Below are positions 7,830-18,203 of a stretch of 64,000 nt of DNA, in pieces. A program made the position numbers and the translations under genes. The notes below the pieces were generated by a model. That model saw only the letters and a program-made list of their open reading frames with translations. It was not told the origin of the DNA and searched no databases. Numbering within the stretch: position 1 is the first letter of the stretch; each line of letters starts with the position of its first letter. The stretch comes from Pseudevernia furfuracea (lineage: Eukaryota > Ascomycota > Lecanoromycetes > Lecanorales > Parmeliaceae): positions 1 through 64,000 of the forward strand of contig JAIUPT010000033.1 in the NCBI GenBank assembly GCA_022315425.1, read 5' to 3'.

Positions 7830-10004
7830 ATGTCGTCATCAAAAGCATTGACTGGCACTTGGGCAATCTCCCAAACTGCAACGGATACCCTCAGTATATC
7901 CAAAGAGGTCGTCATAGCAGCTACTAGCGACAACATCCAGGTGATTGCTCTTCTTGCTTGCGAAGGTTTTGGCGCTACACTCCCAATATGTGCAGAAAGC
8001 TGTGCCAAAGCACATCAATTATGCTCACGAGCCCATGAGTCAACTTTTGTTTCTTTCCTCAAGGCCCAAATTGGATTTCGCAAAGGAGATAGTGGCTGGC
8101 AGCTATCACAGAGTGACGCTGGCCTTCGTTTTCTGGCTTTAGCTGCATGCTTGCTTACCATTGACGGGTGGAGGGCTGCGGAATTGCTACGAAAGCTTAT
8201 TACTGCGACTGCTGCAGACAAAAGGCTGATACCAACCTCCCAACAACTAAAGCAGCTTCTGGCAGCCCTAGACTACCGCCTGGCTTGTTCCGGCTTCGCC
8301 GACAACATCGTAGGCTGGAAGATATGGCTAGGAAACACAGGCTATTCTGATTGCGTGACAATCAGTCCACCCTCAAGTGACACCTTGAGTCGACTCATTA
8401 CGGCATTGTCAGATTTGGAGCGTCTCGGCGAAACCCAATCAGTGCATGTCGAGACAGCTGGCGATGTCGGGGCTTGGATCATTGCATTCATTAAATGGTG
8501 TCTAGGCGAACCACCCAAGGTGATCTTGCCGACAAGTAGCAACTTCATTGTCGAATCAAGTAGTCGTGTCTATCTTCATCTACAGCAGGGGCAGGATAAG
8601 GACATTAAGATATGGACACAAGATGTCGTTGGCTCCATTAATGACCTCTGGACCGGTGGTTCCATAAAAGTCGGGACTGAGGATTTCAATGGCATGGTTC
8701 ACTTGCCCCAACTTGCGAATCGACTGATGATGTTCTTTGGTCCTGTGACATGGCTACAACATAGAGCCGGTCGTGAAGCTATATCTTTTGGTTGCCGTCC
8801 AGTCCTTGAGCGCTTCAGGCGCTGTAGTATCCAAAATGGATGCGAAATGCCAAATATATCTATATCACAAGGCGATATATTTCCAGACGAAGAGGTCATA
8901 GCCCATACCTTAGCAGGATTCCTTAAACAGGACCCGGAGTTCAAGCTGAGGACGTTACCCAAGAATACGTTAGTTGAAGATTTACCATCTGTGGTAGCTG
9001 TCAAAGCCCAGCTTGCAGCTACTTGTCATTGTGTTAACTGTTTGAACGACTCGAAATATCCCAAGGAATTATGCAGCTTTGACCAATTTCTTCGCAGAGT
9101 AAGCAAATGCATAGCCACTGTCCTTTTAGCCTCCTTGTTGGTTTCGAATACTCCTGAAGGTGTCTTTTTGCACTTGCCCGTGGTGAAGCAGAATGCTTTA
9201 GACAAATTCACTTGTACGGTTTGCAATTGCCTCAGGAATTCGGGCGAACAGTCATGCAGCAGTGAAACAATTGTTGGTGAGGTCCTGAAGCTCGTCGGCC
9301 GCAATGATGATCGTCCAGTGGCTACCAAAGATTGGATCATGTCTGTCCATCAAGGCCAGACTATCTATCCTCAAATCCTAAGCAGCTTGACGTTGCAAAA
9401 GACTGGTCTATTTAATGTGGTTTGCGTTCCGGGCTCAATCATATACAGTGGGGAGAATTATAGCCTGGTCGAGGTTTCCGAAAGCATAACCGTCCGTTGC
9501 GACGGCCTGCGCTATGATGAGCTTTCGGAAGAGAGCGACGATGACAATGACGATGTCGATGACTATGCGATCTTGCCGGAAGACCAAATCACGCAGACCG
9601 CTCACGACGAGTATAAAGACGAAAAAATAGTGTGGCAAGTCACCGCAAGGGATGGAAGATTATCCTTATCAATCAGCTCTCCAAATCAACACTATTTTAG
9701 TGATAGGGACCGAAATCCGATGAACGCTATCTGGGCGGCGTCCGAGTCGTTCTTTGTCACTTGCGCACACGATCGGAATGTTCCCTTGCCCAAGTATAAC
9801 CCTTGGCTTGTTGCTACGTTGCCTTTGAAACCAAGCCTTGATCGAGGATCGCAAAAATGCGGCCTCGTACACTCCGATCAGAATGAACCCATACGATTTT
9901 TTACCCTTTGTGCGGGCATAGCTTGCATTATCCGTGATGATGCCTGTCTCGCATGCTGCGTTGACGCATGTCAGAGCTTGAATCTAAGATTCATTCTTTG
10001 CTAG
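7830..10004 (+). CDS. Conserved hypothetical protein of a widespread ascomycete family
   Basis: This is an uninterrupted 724-residue ORF and the first intact gene from the telomere. I recognise the overall pattern of an uncharacterised, often multi-copy Pezizomycotina family. The shared features are a GWKIW block near residue 160, a conserved AFIKWCLGEPP segment near 215-225, a CHCVNC cysteine cluster near 405, and a cysteine-rich end (CLACCVDACQS). A short acidic stretch (about 555-575) precedes the last third. I see no signal peptide, and the hydrophobic patches look like protein core rather than clear membrane helices. There is no known activity, and I assign none. The family link is from memory; the ORF itself is firm. 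Its subtelomeric position fits a lineage-variable gene. Confidence 0.8.
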   Translation: MSSSKALTGTWAISQTATDTLSISKEVVIAATSDNIQVIALLACEGFGATLPICAESCAKAHQLCSRAHESTFVSFLKAQIGFRKGDSGWQLSQSDAGLRFLALAACLLTIDGWRAAELLRKLITATAADKRLIPTSQQLKQLLAALDYRLACSGFADNIVGWKIWLGNTGYSDCVTISPPSSDTLSRLITALSDLERLGETQSVHVETAGDVGAWIIAFIKWCLGEPPKVILPTSSNFIVESSSRVYLHLQQGQDKDIKIWTQDVVGSINDLWTGGSIKVGTEDFNGMVHLPQLANRLMMFFGPVTWLQHRAGREAISFGCRPVLERFRRCSIQNGCEMPNISISQGDIFPDEEVIAHTLAGFLKQDPEFKLRTLPKNTLVEDLPSVVAVKAQLAATCHCVNCLNDSKYPKELCSFDQFLRRVSKCIATVLLASLLVSNTPEGVFLHLPVVKQNALDKFTCTVCNCLRNSGEQSCSSETIVGEVLKLVGRNDDRPVATKDWIMSVHQGQTIYPQILSSLTLQKTGLFNVVCVPGSIIYSGENYSLVEVSESITVRCDGLRYDELSEESDDDNDDVDDYAILPEDQITQTAHDEYKDEKIVWQVTARDGRLSLSISSPNQHYFSDRDRNPMNAIWAASESFFVTCAHDRNVPLPKYNPWLVATLPLKPSLDRGSQKCGLVHSDQNEPIRFFTLCAGIACIIRDDACLACCVDACQSLNLRFILC

Positions 10005-10281
10005 GCTATTGCATCTATCTGAGTAGTTCGCTAAAGCGGCCAGGGCCGCGCGAGTAGGGGTATATTTCGTATGTCTTGTTACTGCGAAGATTTAAAGATC
10101 TGCCATCACTACGAGTAGTCTGGTCGTCGAGGGAACAATGAGATAAATACCTGCATTTGGTATTAAGTAGTCCCAGCGAGGTATGACAGAGTGACTACTC
10201 TGAATTGTCCGTCCAAACCTCAGCCTGCCCGTAGTCAAAGCAGCACATCACCTCCTGAACCGTTGCATCCACCCATCACCC

Positions 10282-11048
10282 TTACTCGTTCTTCACCCAC
10301 ATCTTCTCCATCAACATCCCCCACCTGCCCTCTCCCTTGCCCGCCAATCTCACACAGCTCAAGTCCTCGACCACCCAGTCCGCCCCCGCATCCCTCAACG
10401 CCTCCACGCCATGCGTAGTCGCAAGACCCAACACCGCACACCCGGCCGCCTTGCCCGCCTTCACACCCCGGCGGGAGCATCCTCAACGACCAGTACCCGC
10501 TCCCGCTCCCCGACGCCAATCCGCTCGCGACCAAGGTTGTAGCAAGCGGGGTCTGGCTTACCGGCCGCGACATCTTCCGCCGCAACCGATGTCGGAGGCA
10601 GGGGGAGCGCCATGTGGGCAAGCCAGCTAGTCAGCAAGGCGTGCGTGCAGGAGGTGACGAGAGCCCATGGCGCGCTCGCTTTGCCGAAAGATTCTAGTAG
10701 AGGCCGGGCTCCTGGGGTCTCGCTCGCGGTTGAACCGTAGGATTCCGGAATTAGACTTTCGATGTGGCGGACGTCTGGCGCGTAGATTAGTACATTGTTG
10801 GCATGATCCGGGAGATTGGACTGACAGTCCCAATTCGCTTTGGAGGGATCATACAGTCGCAGCGTGTCGATGGAGCGGCGGCCTCGCGAGCTGCGGAGAA
10901 TGACGTCGTGATCCACCCCCAATTCGGCACCGATCCTGTACGACGATGTAAGTTTTGGCTGGTGAAGAAGGAAATGAGCTATTAATTCGGGAACGGGGTG
11001 GGGTGAGAGGCTGCCCACTGACTTTTGCCAATGCCTCGTGATGGCGTC
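10282..11048 (-). pseudogene. GPP1-type HAD phosphatase, 5'-truncated and frameshifted
   Basis: The gene resembles fungal glycerol-3-phosphate/2-deoxyglucose-6-phosphate phosphatases of the HAD superfamily. Spliced exons read DAITRHWQKIGAELGVDHDV, then GRRSIDTLRLYDPSKANWDY, VRHIESLIPE, and later AEDVAAGKPDPACY and VLVVEDAPAG. Two introns have GTCAGT donors (10936-11022 and 10775-10825). The first exon begins at 11048, immediately after the TGA of the WD40 fragment, so the N-terminal DxDGT catalytic motif is missing. Near 10464 an extra TG shifts the frame between EDAPAGV and KAGKAAGC, after which the expected C-terminus continues to 10282. Two independent lesions make this a pseudogene. Confidence 0.8.
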
Positions 11049-11390
11049 TCATGCACCAGCCGAAACATTCATATTAGGAGGAGGATTGAGAGAAGATGGT
11101 GGGACCATTAGAAGTCTCCCGTCCATTTCCAGCTGTAACCCATCCGTACTGAAGGAGAGGTTTCCACTGTACTGATGTTCGATTTGCTGTGTTGAAATCT
11201 TTGCTTTAACGTCCCACAGTCTGACGGTGTTGTCCGCGGATGCAGAATATGCAATCCTCGAACGGAACAGAAGCGCCCGTAATGACTGAAGCGCCGTTTG
11301 TGAAACGATGTGTCGCTTATGGAATCGTCTGCTCAGCGTCAATGAAACAGTGTGCTTTTTAAAGACTGCTAGAGTAGATCGATACAACAT
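11049..11390 (-). pseudogene. WD40 tail fragment of an NLR-type protein
   Basis: The frame ends with SASADNTVRLWDVKAKIS, followed by GNLSFSTDGLQLEMDGRLLM. This is the last WD repeat plus the C-terminal tail typical of fungal NACHT-WD40 (NWD/HET-E-like) proteins. Upstream of that repeat the frame is only vaguely WD-like and looks decayed. No NACHT domain is nearby. The stop codon (11049-11051) touches the first readable codon of the truncated phosphatase, marking a rearrangement junction. It is probably not a functional protein. Confidence 0.65.
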
Positions 11391-11413
11391 GCTGTATCAT
11401 TAAGTCTTAAACC

Positions 11414-11766
11414 ATGTCTACGATGACTGACTCGTCCATTCCCAGTATCGACACTCCTTCGACGGCAGCTCAAGCATCCCGCGGCGTAACATTACAATCA
11501 CTGACTTCCTTCACAATTACGTCAGCAGCAATCTTCGTCGTCGAAGTTGTTATTTTTCTACTGCTTCGACGTAGGCTTACCGTGTTATAGTAGACACCCC
11601 CATCCACGCTTTACGACCTACGTTGAAAGATACATCTAGTCATCCGCGTGCGCTTTCGTCTCAAGACGACCGTTCGGGCCTGTTCTCTTGAATCAAGTTA
11701 GTACTATTGATCAAAGACTCCTACGTCTTGCAGAGTGCGGGGCTGGATGCTTTCTTTTTTCAATCC
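11414..11766 (+). pseudogene. N-terminal fragment of a Csc1/RSN1-type membrane protein
   Basis: ATG at 11414 opens a 58-codon frame with SLTSFTITSAAIFVVEVVIF followed by LLLRRRLT. This is the short luminal N-terminus and first membrane helix typical of fungal Csc1/OSCA-type calcium-permeable channels. The frame stops at 11588. A shifted frame continues with SSHPRALSSQDDRSGLFS, then a TGA (11689-11691) where the family has tryptophan, then IKLVLLIKDSYVLQSAGLDA and FFF. Similarity ends near 11766. The rest of the roughly 850-residue channel is absent. The fragment has a frameshift, a stop and a truncation. Confidence 0.65.
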
Positions 11767-11772
11767 TCAACT

Positions 11773-12543
11773 ATGACAGTCACAGCTTCCAATGGTGACT
11801 CCGTAACTATACCTCAAACTCCGGCAAACGTCAAACAAGTTAACGACCTTGTACGAGAGATTAAGGCTGGAAATCTTGATCCCACACTACCAGATAAGCT
11901 GGGAAAAGCATGTAGTTCAGCCCTGGCCCACAACAACATGCTCAGAATCAATAATGAAGATCTCATTAAGGCAGATCAGCGAAAAAAGGACAAGGCCTCT
12001 CGTGGGCAAGCACACTATGGTGAAGCACAAGTCATGAATCTTGAGACTGTACAGAAAAGAAATGAAGCTTTTGCTACTAAACAGCTTGACAAGGAATTCA
12101 AAATCATGTGCCGTCTAGGGTCTGATATTTTTCAGGACTCAAAGAGGGGCAGAAGTCCAGTCAAGAAAAAGACTACCATACCTCTCACACCAGGACCTTC
12201 CACACCAGGCCCACTAATACCTGTCTGGCTGGCTCCACCCCAGATCTTACCATCGGCCTCACCAGAGCGACCTCGAGATGGAAAGACTTCACAGCGAGGT
12301 GGAAAGACCTCACAACAAGCCGTCCCACGAGAGGCCCCACCACAACAACAACAGCGGTGTGGAAAGACCTCACAACAGGTCTCAAAGCGGGGTGGAAGAA
12401 GAGTTGAAAGAGGTAATGGAAGAGGTAGTGAAAGAGGTAGTGAAAGAGGTAATGCGATCGTGATACAGGAAGTGGTAGAAGAGGCCCCCAAAGAGGTCCG
12501 CAAATCACGTGTTGAGAGGACATTGAAACCAAAAACACGATAA
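11773..12543 (+). CDS. Hypothetical protein resembling a pogo/Fot1 transposase tail
   Basis: The frame gives about 256 residues from the ATG at 11773. The first third has a helical, charged stretch (NNEDLIKADQRKKDKASRGQ, then GEAQVMN). It looks like the C-terminal coiled region that follows the DDE domain in fungal pogo/Fot1-type transposases, or the equivalent part of HTH_CENPB proteins. The rest is low complexity: repeated GKTSQ units, RG-rich runs (GNGRGSERGSERGN) and proline. There is no DDE or HTH domain. The frame is open upstream into the Csc1-like fragment, so it may be part of a chimeric relic. Expression is uncertain. Confidence 0.4.
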   Translation: MTVTASNGDSVTIPQTPANVKQVNDLVREIKAGNLDPTLPDKLGKACSSALAHNNMLRINNEDLIKADQRKKDKASRGQAHYGEAQVMNLETVQKRNEAFATKQLDKEFKIMCRLGSDIFQDSKRGRSPVKKKTTIPLTPGPSTPGPLIPVWLAPPQILPSASPERPRDGKTSQRGGKTSQQAVPREAPPQQQQRCGKTSQQVSKRGGRRVERGNGRGSERGSERGNAIVIQEVVEEAPKEVRKSRVERTLKPKTR

Positions 12544-12756
12544 TATGAATACAGGAGACATTCTTCTAGCTAGCTATAAAATATTACTACCATTCAACAT
12601 GATTGCGCCGCATTGCCATACAATTTTTGTGGGATCTGGGCTTTTTGGGGTTGGCGAGCCCTAGCCCTAAGTGTGCATTTCCCAGGGCTGTGCATTTCCG
12701 GGTGAAAGCGAGTAACCGGTGGGCCGTGCCGCCAAACAAGGCAGAAACGCGCAACA

Positions 12757-14459
12757 TCAGCCTTGCGGGCTGTGAGGTTTGTCTTGCATTCTCTGTCGCG
12801 TCTTCTCCAGGCGATCAACGTTAGCATCGTGCCAATCCTTCGTGTGTCCCTCCAACGGCGGAGCTCCTACCCTTGCACCATCTCTGTTCACCCAATTTAA
12901 AAGCTCGTTTACGTACTCGACCTCTCGATCTTTCAGCGAATGGAACATCTTGCCATTTCCCTTCTCCTGCAATTTCCGCTGATACTCTCTTCTCATTTCG
13001 TCGGTCCCCGGCAGCAAAGCATTTCCCGTTAGGACGGAGGCGACTGCCATGGCCTGAAACTCAAAAAGTGTGAAGGTGGCGGTGAAAAATGGAATTCCGA
13101 TGAAAATGAGAGTTGGGTCCGGGATGTAGAAGATGTCTCTGTGTAGATTATGAACTTGTGTCCCGTCTGTAACAAGTACCCTGTCGTCTGCTTCGTGGAT
13201 AGGGGTCTTGTCGCTGTGATACTGCCGCAGGAAGGGCAACGACATAAGATACCCTGTGCAGATGATGACACGATGGATGTCGGTAAGCACTCCACCGTTT
13301 TTGAGAACTACCCGCCCAGGTATTGGCGTAGACGGATCTTTAAGCTCTGTATCTTCTGTTGGGTAAATCTCAAAAGCGCTTATTTCCCCAGAGATCCGAT
13401 TGGCACCAGGCGGGAGAAAGCTTGTAGGGAGGTCAAAAGCCCCGCCCCTGGAAATCTGGTATATCTTCTTTGCCTGGGTGCCTATCTCACGAGCAATGTC
13501 GGTTGACGAGACACCCGCGCCGACTAGGAGAATATTCTAGCAGCTCGCTTAGGTTAATGCGTTTCAATAGCAAGCCCAGCGGCTTGAAGACCATCAGGTA
13601 CACTCACCTGGTCCTTGAAACTCCTCGGATGTCTGTAGCTCTTAGAATGCTGCACATGACTAGGCCATCGCTGCTTCCATGCAGCAATCCCGGATATATC
13701 TGGGATACGACAGGCATGCTAATGACCAGACGCAACCACGACGGCATCAAAAGTCTAAAGCCCTGTTAACTTGAGCTACTGCGCAGGAGATGAAACTTAC
13801 CCAGTCACGTGCAGCCCTATGAAAATCGCTCTGATCTTTTATCAAGGTTGTAGTTTGCACTTTCCAGGCTTGTCCGTGTCCACGCTTACTTACCTTCTCA
13901 ACACGAGTGTCATATATTGTTCTCGAATGGACTCCCGATTTGTGGGATGTGTCTTGGATGTACTCATTTAGCACTCGATGATTGACAAAGTCCGCTGTAC
14001 CGTCTGGCCACGGATTGATTCTGAGTTTCATCAATCTAGTAGAAACGTTATTTGAGAGCCCTTCGTAACAAGGTCTGTTCGCTTCTCCTTTGATCAGCCC
14101 CACGGCTCGAAGTAGATACACGGGCGAGCGGCTGACCCTGGTGGAGCATGCTTTACGTGGTCGCTGGCGTCAAGATAGCATCCCTGGTGTTGTCCACCGT
14201 TTACCTTTCGCTCCTCACCGTGGTAGAAGTCCGCCTCCGAAGGTATGATTGAAGGATATGTCGGCTCTGGTGGAAGCCGCTCGTCGTAGAGCCTGGGCGG
14301 ATCACTGTCAAATTTCAAACTTTACTGGTGTGGAGCTCCTTACCATACTCCTCCTGCCTCACTTGCTCTTTCGAAGACTGTGATCTCTATACCGCCTGCT
14401 TTGAGATGAGCTCCAGCAACGACGCCGCTGATACCTGCGCCTACTATACCCACCTTCAT
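12757..14459 (-). pseudogene. Flavin-containing monooxygenase with in-frame stop
   Basis: This is an FAD/NADPH-dependent monooxygenase of the FMO/dimethylaniline type. Exon 1 (ATG at 14459) has the Rossmann motif VGIVGAGISGVVAGAHLKAG and EAGGV. Later exons read SDHVKHAPPG, PCYEGLSNNVST, DAVVVASGH, the NADPH-binding VGAGVSSTDIAREIG, and VIICTGYLMSLPFL. The C-terminus is complete to 12757. Introns are inferred at the exon joins, one with a GTCAGC donor (14075-14136). In the exon reading ASGH-stop-HACRIPDISG, a TAG (13719-13721) stands where the family has tyrosine. I found no splice option that removes it. It is a recent pseudogene, or a base error in an otherwise intact gene. Its neighbours are the Dal5-family permease and the TauD enzyme. 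Confidence 0.75.
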
Positions 14460-15197
14460 CGCCGGTTTAGAGTAGACAATTCATTCAGTAATGCACGCAA
14501 TATTCAAGTGGTTTCCAATAGCTGCAGATAATCGACAATGCAAGATTCACGATGTGGTGTAATTTCATTGGCTGGAACGACGAACTCGCTTATGCATGTA
14601 CGCAATCACGCAATCAAGCACGGAATCGGAACGGAAATGGCGGAAGATGAACGATTCGCTGACACTGTTCTGATTGTGATCTTTCCATTTTAAAATGGAG
14701 ATGCTGCAGGCGTGGTCACGCTGAAGCTTTAGCGTCGGTGGATCAAAGATGACTTGTCCTCCGACACAGAGCCCCTAATCGTATTGATTTGTTGGAGAAT
14801 CTGATGAACTAACATGACTTGGTCGTTAGCGCTAGTCGAAGGACTTCTCTCTAGTCTAGAATGTTTTCGGAAATTGGAATCTACGTTGATTGAACCGTTT
14901 GAACCATCGTTTATGTCACAAAGCCGAGTCTTTCTCACAGGGAGAGAGATATCTGCTGTTAGCTCCCCGTCGCTAGGGCAAAGCCGTGAACGAGCCTTCT
15001 CGAAGTAGATTAGACATATACAAAATCAAGCTTGATATGCTAGAGAAGCGTCTGATGGTGTAGCTATCTAAATGGCCAAGGCCAACTGATATGCGCGAGG
15101 TGATTTCACAGCTGATCGAGGTTAAAACTGACCTGGTTTCAGAGTGTACTAAACCAGCTATACACCTGTACTCGGTACTCTTCTGAATAGTAAAGGC
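14460..15197. other. Intergenic region, no gene recognised
   Basis: The region lies upstream of the FMO gene and downstream of the permease. Only short frames of about 65-70 codons occur, with no recognisable domain. Confidence 0.6.
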
Positions 15198-17308
15198 CTA
15201 ATTTTTAGCAGTAATTTGCACATGTTCAGATCCCCCGTCTTCACCGGACGACCTGGCGTTCTGCTCTTCGATATGTTGCTCTTGTGCCTGTGAGTACTGG
15301 TTCCGCCTAGAAGAGAAAACAAGGTCAGTCTTGTCACATTCAGCCCCCCCAAGTTCGAACCAACCTTTCATTTTGACGCTTGTGCAGCGTTTTCGTGATG
15401 AAGCCAGTTCCTATCAGTGATGCTGAAAGAGCAGTAATTGTGATGAAACCCTTCCGATACTGCGGTGCATCGACCTGCTGCCACACAAGCAGCGGAAGCC
15501 AAGCTTGGAGAACATAAGCCATTTCATTCATACTAGCCACGACAATAGCTCGCTCTTCGTTGTCATCTGCACAAATTTCATGGGCCCAACTAATTGAGCC
15601 GTTAGCGCTAGCACAAGAGTGCACGGTTAGAGAAGCTTCACATACGCCATGCAGAGACCAGATAAGCCAAAGCCAGCACCCATCAAAATGTAGCAAGTCC
15701 ATCGCCAAGCCTCTGCGATGTCCCAGATTGCGAGAGATACATAGCAAATGATGTTGACAACCTAGCAGTTGTAATCAGCTATTGGCCTATGATCTGTATG
15801 GGAGATCTGACTGGGAAATATACCCCCCCAAACACAATCGGCGGCAGCCTATCTCCGTTCAGTATGGAATCTGAGATCCAAGCGTACAAGAGTGTCGTGA
15901 TGATTTGGACGGCATATGTCGTCGTTGGATAATCATTTATTTGTGCAATGGAGTACTTTGGGTGCTTTGAATCCTTAAGAAATTGAGCAAACACAGGGGC
16001 TGCCCCTGCGCCGCCATTATTGAAAAATCTATGACTGTCAGGTGCTACAGCTTCGATGTCCTCTCTGTTCGGGAAGCAAAGAAAGGTCGGGCTTACATAT
16101 AAAGTGCCGTAAGTGTATAGATATGCCAGGATGTCAGTATCTTCCATATCTTCGCCTTGGTGTACGGTGCTCGTGGCTTTCGGCCTTCAAGCTGCATTCT
16201 CCTGTTGGCAAATGCTCGATCCTAGAAGAAGGAGTTCAGACTCGATATCGGGCTTGTAATATCGAGAGGGTACACGTACATCTTTGCTTAAGTAGAACGC
16301 GCGAGAAGTCTCGGGTACATCTGGGATGAAGAAATACCCAGCCAAAGCAACTGGTAGAGAGATTATTCCATCGACGATGAACAGCCTTGTCTTGCGTCTC
16401 AGTCTCTATCAGAGGGAATAGAAATCGTGGGGACTACCAACCACTGCCAGCCAGCGAACCCCCCTCTACCTCCTAGGTGATAGACGGACGCCATCAAGTA
16501 GCCGGAACACATTGTCGCGATCGCGCTGCTAACGTGAAAGATACAAGACCGCTTCGCAAGCTCACCCTTTCTGTACCAGGAGCCGATGATATATTGCATT
16601 CCGGGGTAGAAGGAGCTTTCAGCCAGACCTAGTAGAGGGAGATTAGTCGGACGTTGAGATTGAAAAGGAAATAGAGAATGAATATGGACCGCTTACCGAC
16701 AAAGAAACGGAGGGCGTAGACTTGACGGGCGTTGGTGCAACGGCACAAACAGAAGGTAAGCACGGTCCAGGTGACCTAATGGAGAGAGGTCAGTCATCCA
16801 AAAATCTAATTATGCCAAGGACGTACCTCCATTGAGGGTATCCAGATAGATGGACGAATGCGAGTCAAAATGATGTTACTAGGTATCTGCCCGATAACAT
16901 AGCCTGCGGTCCAACAAGATTGCATGTAGTTTAATTCGTCTCCATATAATCCTAGCTGCTCTTTTCTTTATGAACCAACGATATAAGCATGTATGTCAGG
17001 CCAGAGACGTTCATTACATTACTTACATTCCGGACACGAAAGCATTGTTGATATTTGCCTGGTCTAAATACTTAATGAAGTAGCCTACAGTTGTTAAGTT
17101 CCACGCAACGAAAAGCGGTGGGCGACGCACCCAAGGACGCAAATGTGAGTAATGCGAAGTCAAGCTTGAACAGAAATTTGCGTTCCTCCGGCGATTTATC
17201 AAGTGTATCCCACACATAGCTCTGCCATTTTCGTTGAACATTTTCTTGAATGATCACTTCTGCTTTGTCGGAAGGTTCTTGTTGGTGCTGATCTTCACTG
17301 AGATACAT
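15198..17308 (-). CDS. MFS permease, Dal5 (allantoate/nicotinate anion) family
   Basis: This is a plasma-membrane major-facilitator transporter. Exons spliced by frame give SPEERKFLFKLDFALLTFAS, YFIKYLDQANINNAFVSG, KEQLGLYGDELNYMQSCWTA, GYVIGQIPSNIILTRIRP, SSFYPGMQYIIGSWYRKGEL, NNGGAGAAPVFAQFLKDSKH, WAHEICADDNEERAIVVASM, and a cytoplasmic tail ending ITAKN at 15198. YLDQANINNA and the NNGGAGA and DDNEERA blocks are characteristic of the Dal5/Tna1/Liz1/Soa1 group, which imports organic anions such as allantoate, nicotinate, pantothenate or sulfonates. There are at least seven short introns and no lesion was found. It is divergent from the TauD gene at 18204 across about 0.9 kb, which favours a sulfonate or similar anion as substrate. 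The exact substrate is not readable from sequence. Confidence 0.85.
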
Positions 17309-18203
17309 ACTGCGGGAGGTGATGATAAAGATGAAAAAGGAGTAGCTGTTGGTAATAGATGGATTAAGGCGTCGTCTAACGAAAGAGACGCAGCAGACAA
17401 GATTAATCGGTTGTGTTCATTGCTTTTGTCTCAGGACAACCCGGAACAATTTGAAGGTCTAAGTGTACATGACGGAACTTGATTGCCAATTGCGTGCTGA
17501 TCGACCGCGAACGCTTGCTTCACTTGATGCCAGGGCGTGGCCACCAGTGGAAGGGAATGAAGCAGGTAGAGAGAGAACATCCTCGTGGATGCGGATCTGA
17601 CACGTCGCTAAGCCTAAAACGTCCGTATGGCTCTTAGAACGTTATCTGAACTCTGTACTCTGCGGTGAGAGTCGATAGGACACGAAGACGTGGTGCAGGA
17701 ATCACAAGAACACGCGTCTCAAAGCCGATGGGATGAGGCTCGCGATTGGTAACTCGTGATGCCTTAAGATCCAGGATGGCGACAATGCGCATTCAGCAAG
17801 ACTAGCAACAAAGAACGACGTGGGATTGGTAGCAATGCGGAATGTTCCCCCATGAGTAGGATGTCGTTGGCCGACGTCTTGCATAATCTAAACGTGATGG
17901 ACGTGTATAAAGATGCAAAGCTTGCATTAGTGGACAATGAGCGGGGTAAATGGAATTGCGTGACAGCCGCATGCTGTGATGGTTGTCGGGTTGTTAGCTC
18001 AGACACAATACACCATCCGTATTGGTTTAACATAATTGCGTGATCTACCCCGCTTGACATGATTTACAATCAATGCGCAAAAGACCGAATCTGCGAGCAG
18101 TGGCAGCAGGTGTCACATAGGCAGGTTCTATCAAAGGAGAATATGAATGCGGACAATTGCCAATTGAATCCCCGAGCTTCCCAAAAAACTTGACGTAACA
18201 AAG
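17309..18203. promoter_or_regulatory. Shared intergenic region between permease and TauD dioxygenase
   Basis: The 895 bp between two divergent start codons contains no credible gene. It presumably holds both promoters. I could not identify specific binding sites with confidence. Co-regulation is an inference from the arrangement only. Confidence 0.45.
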
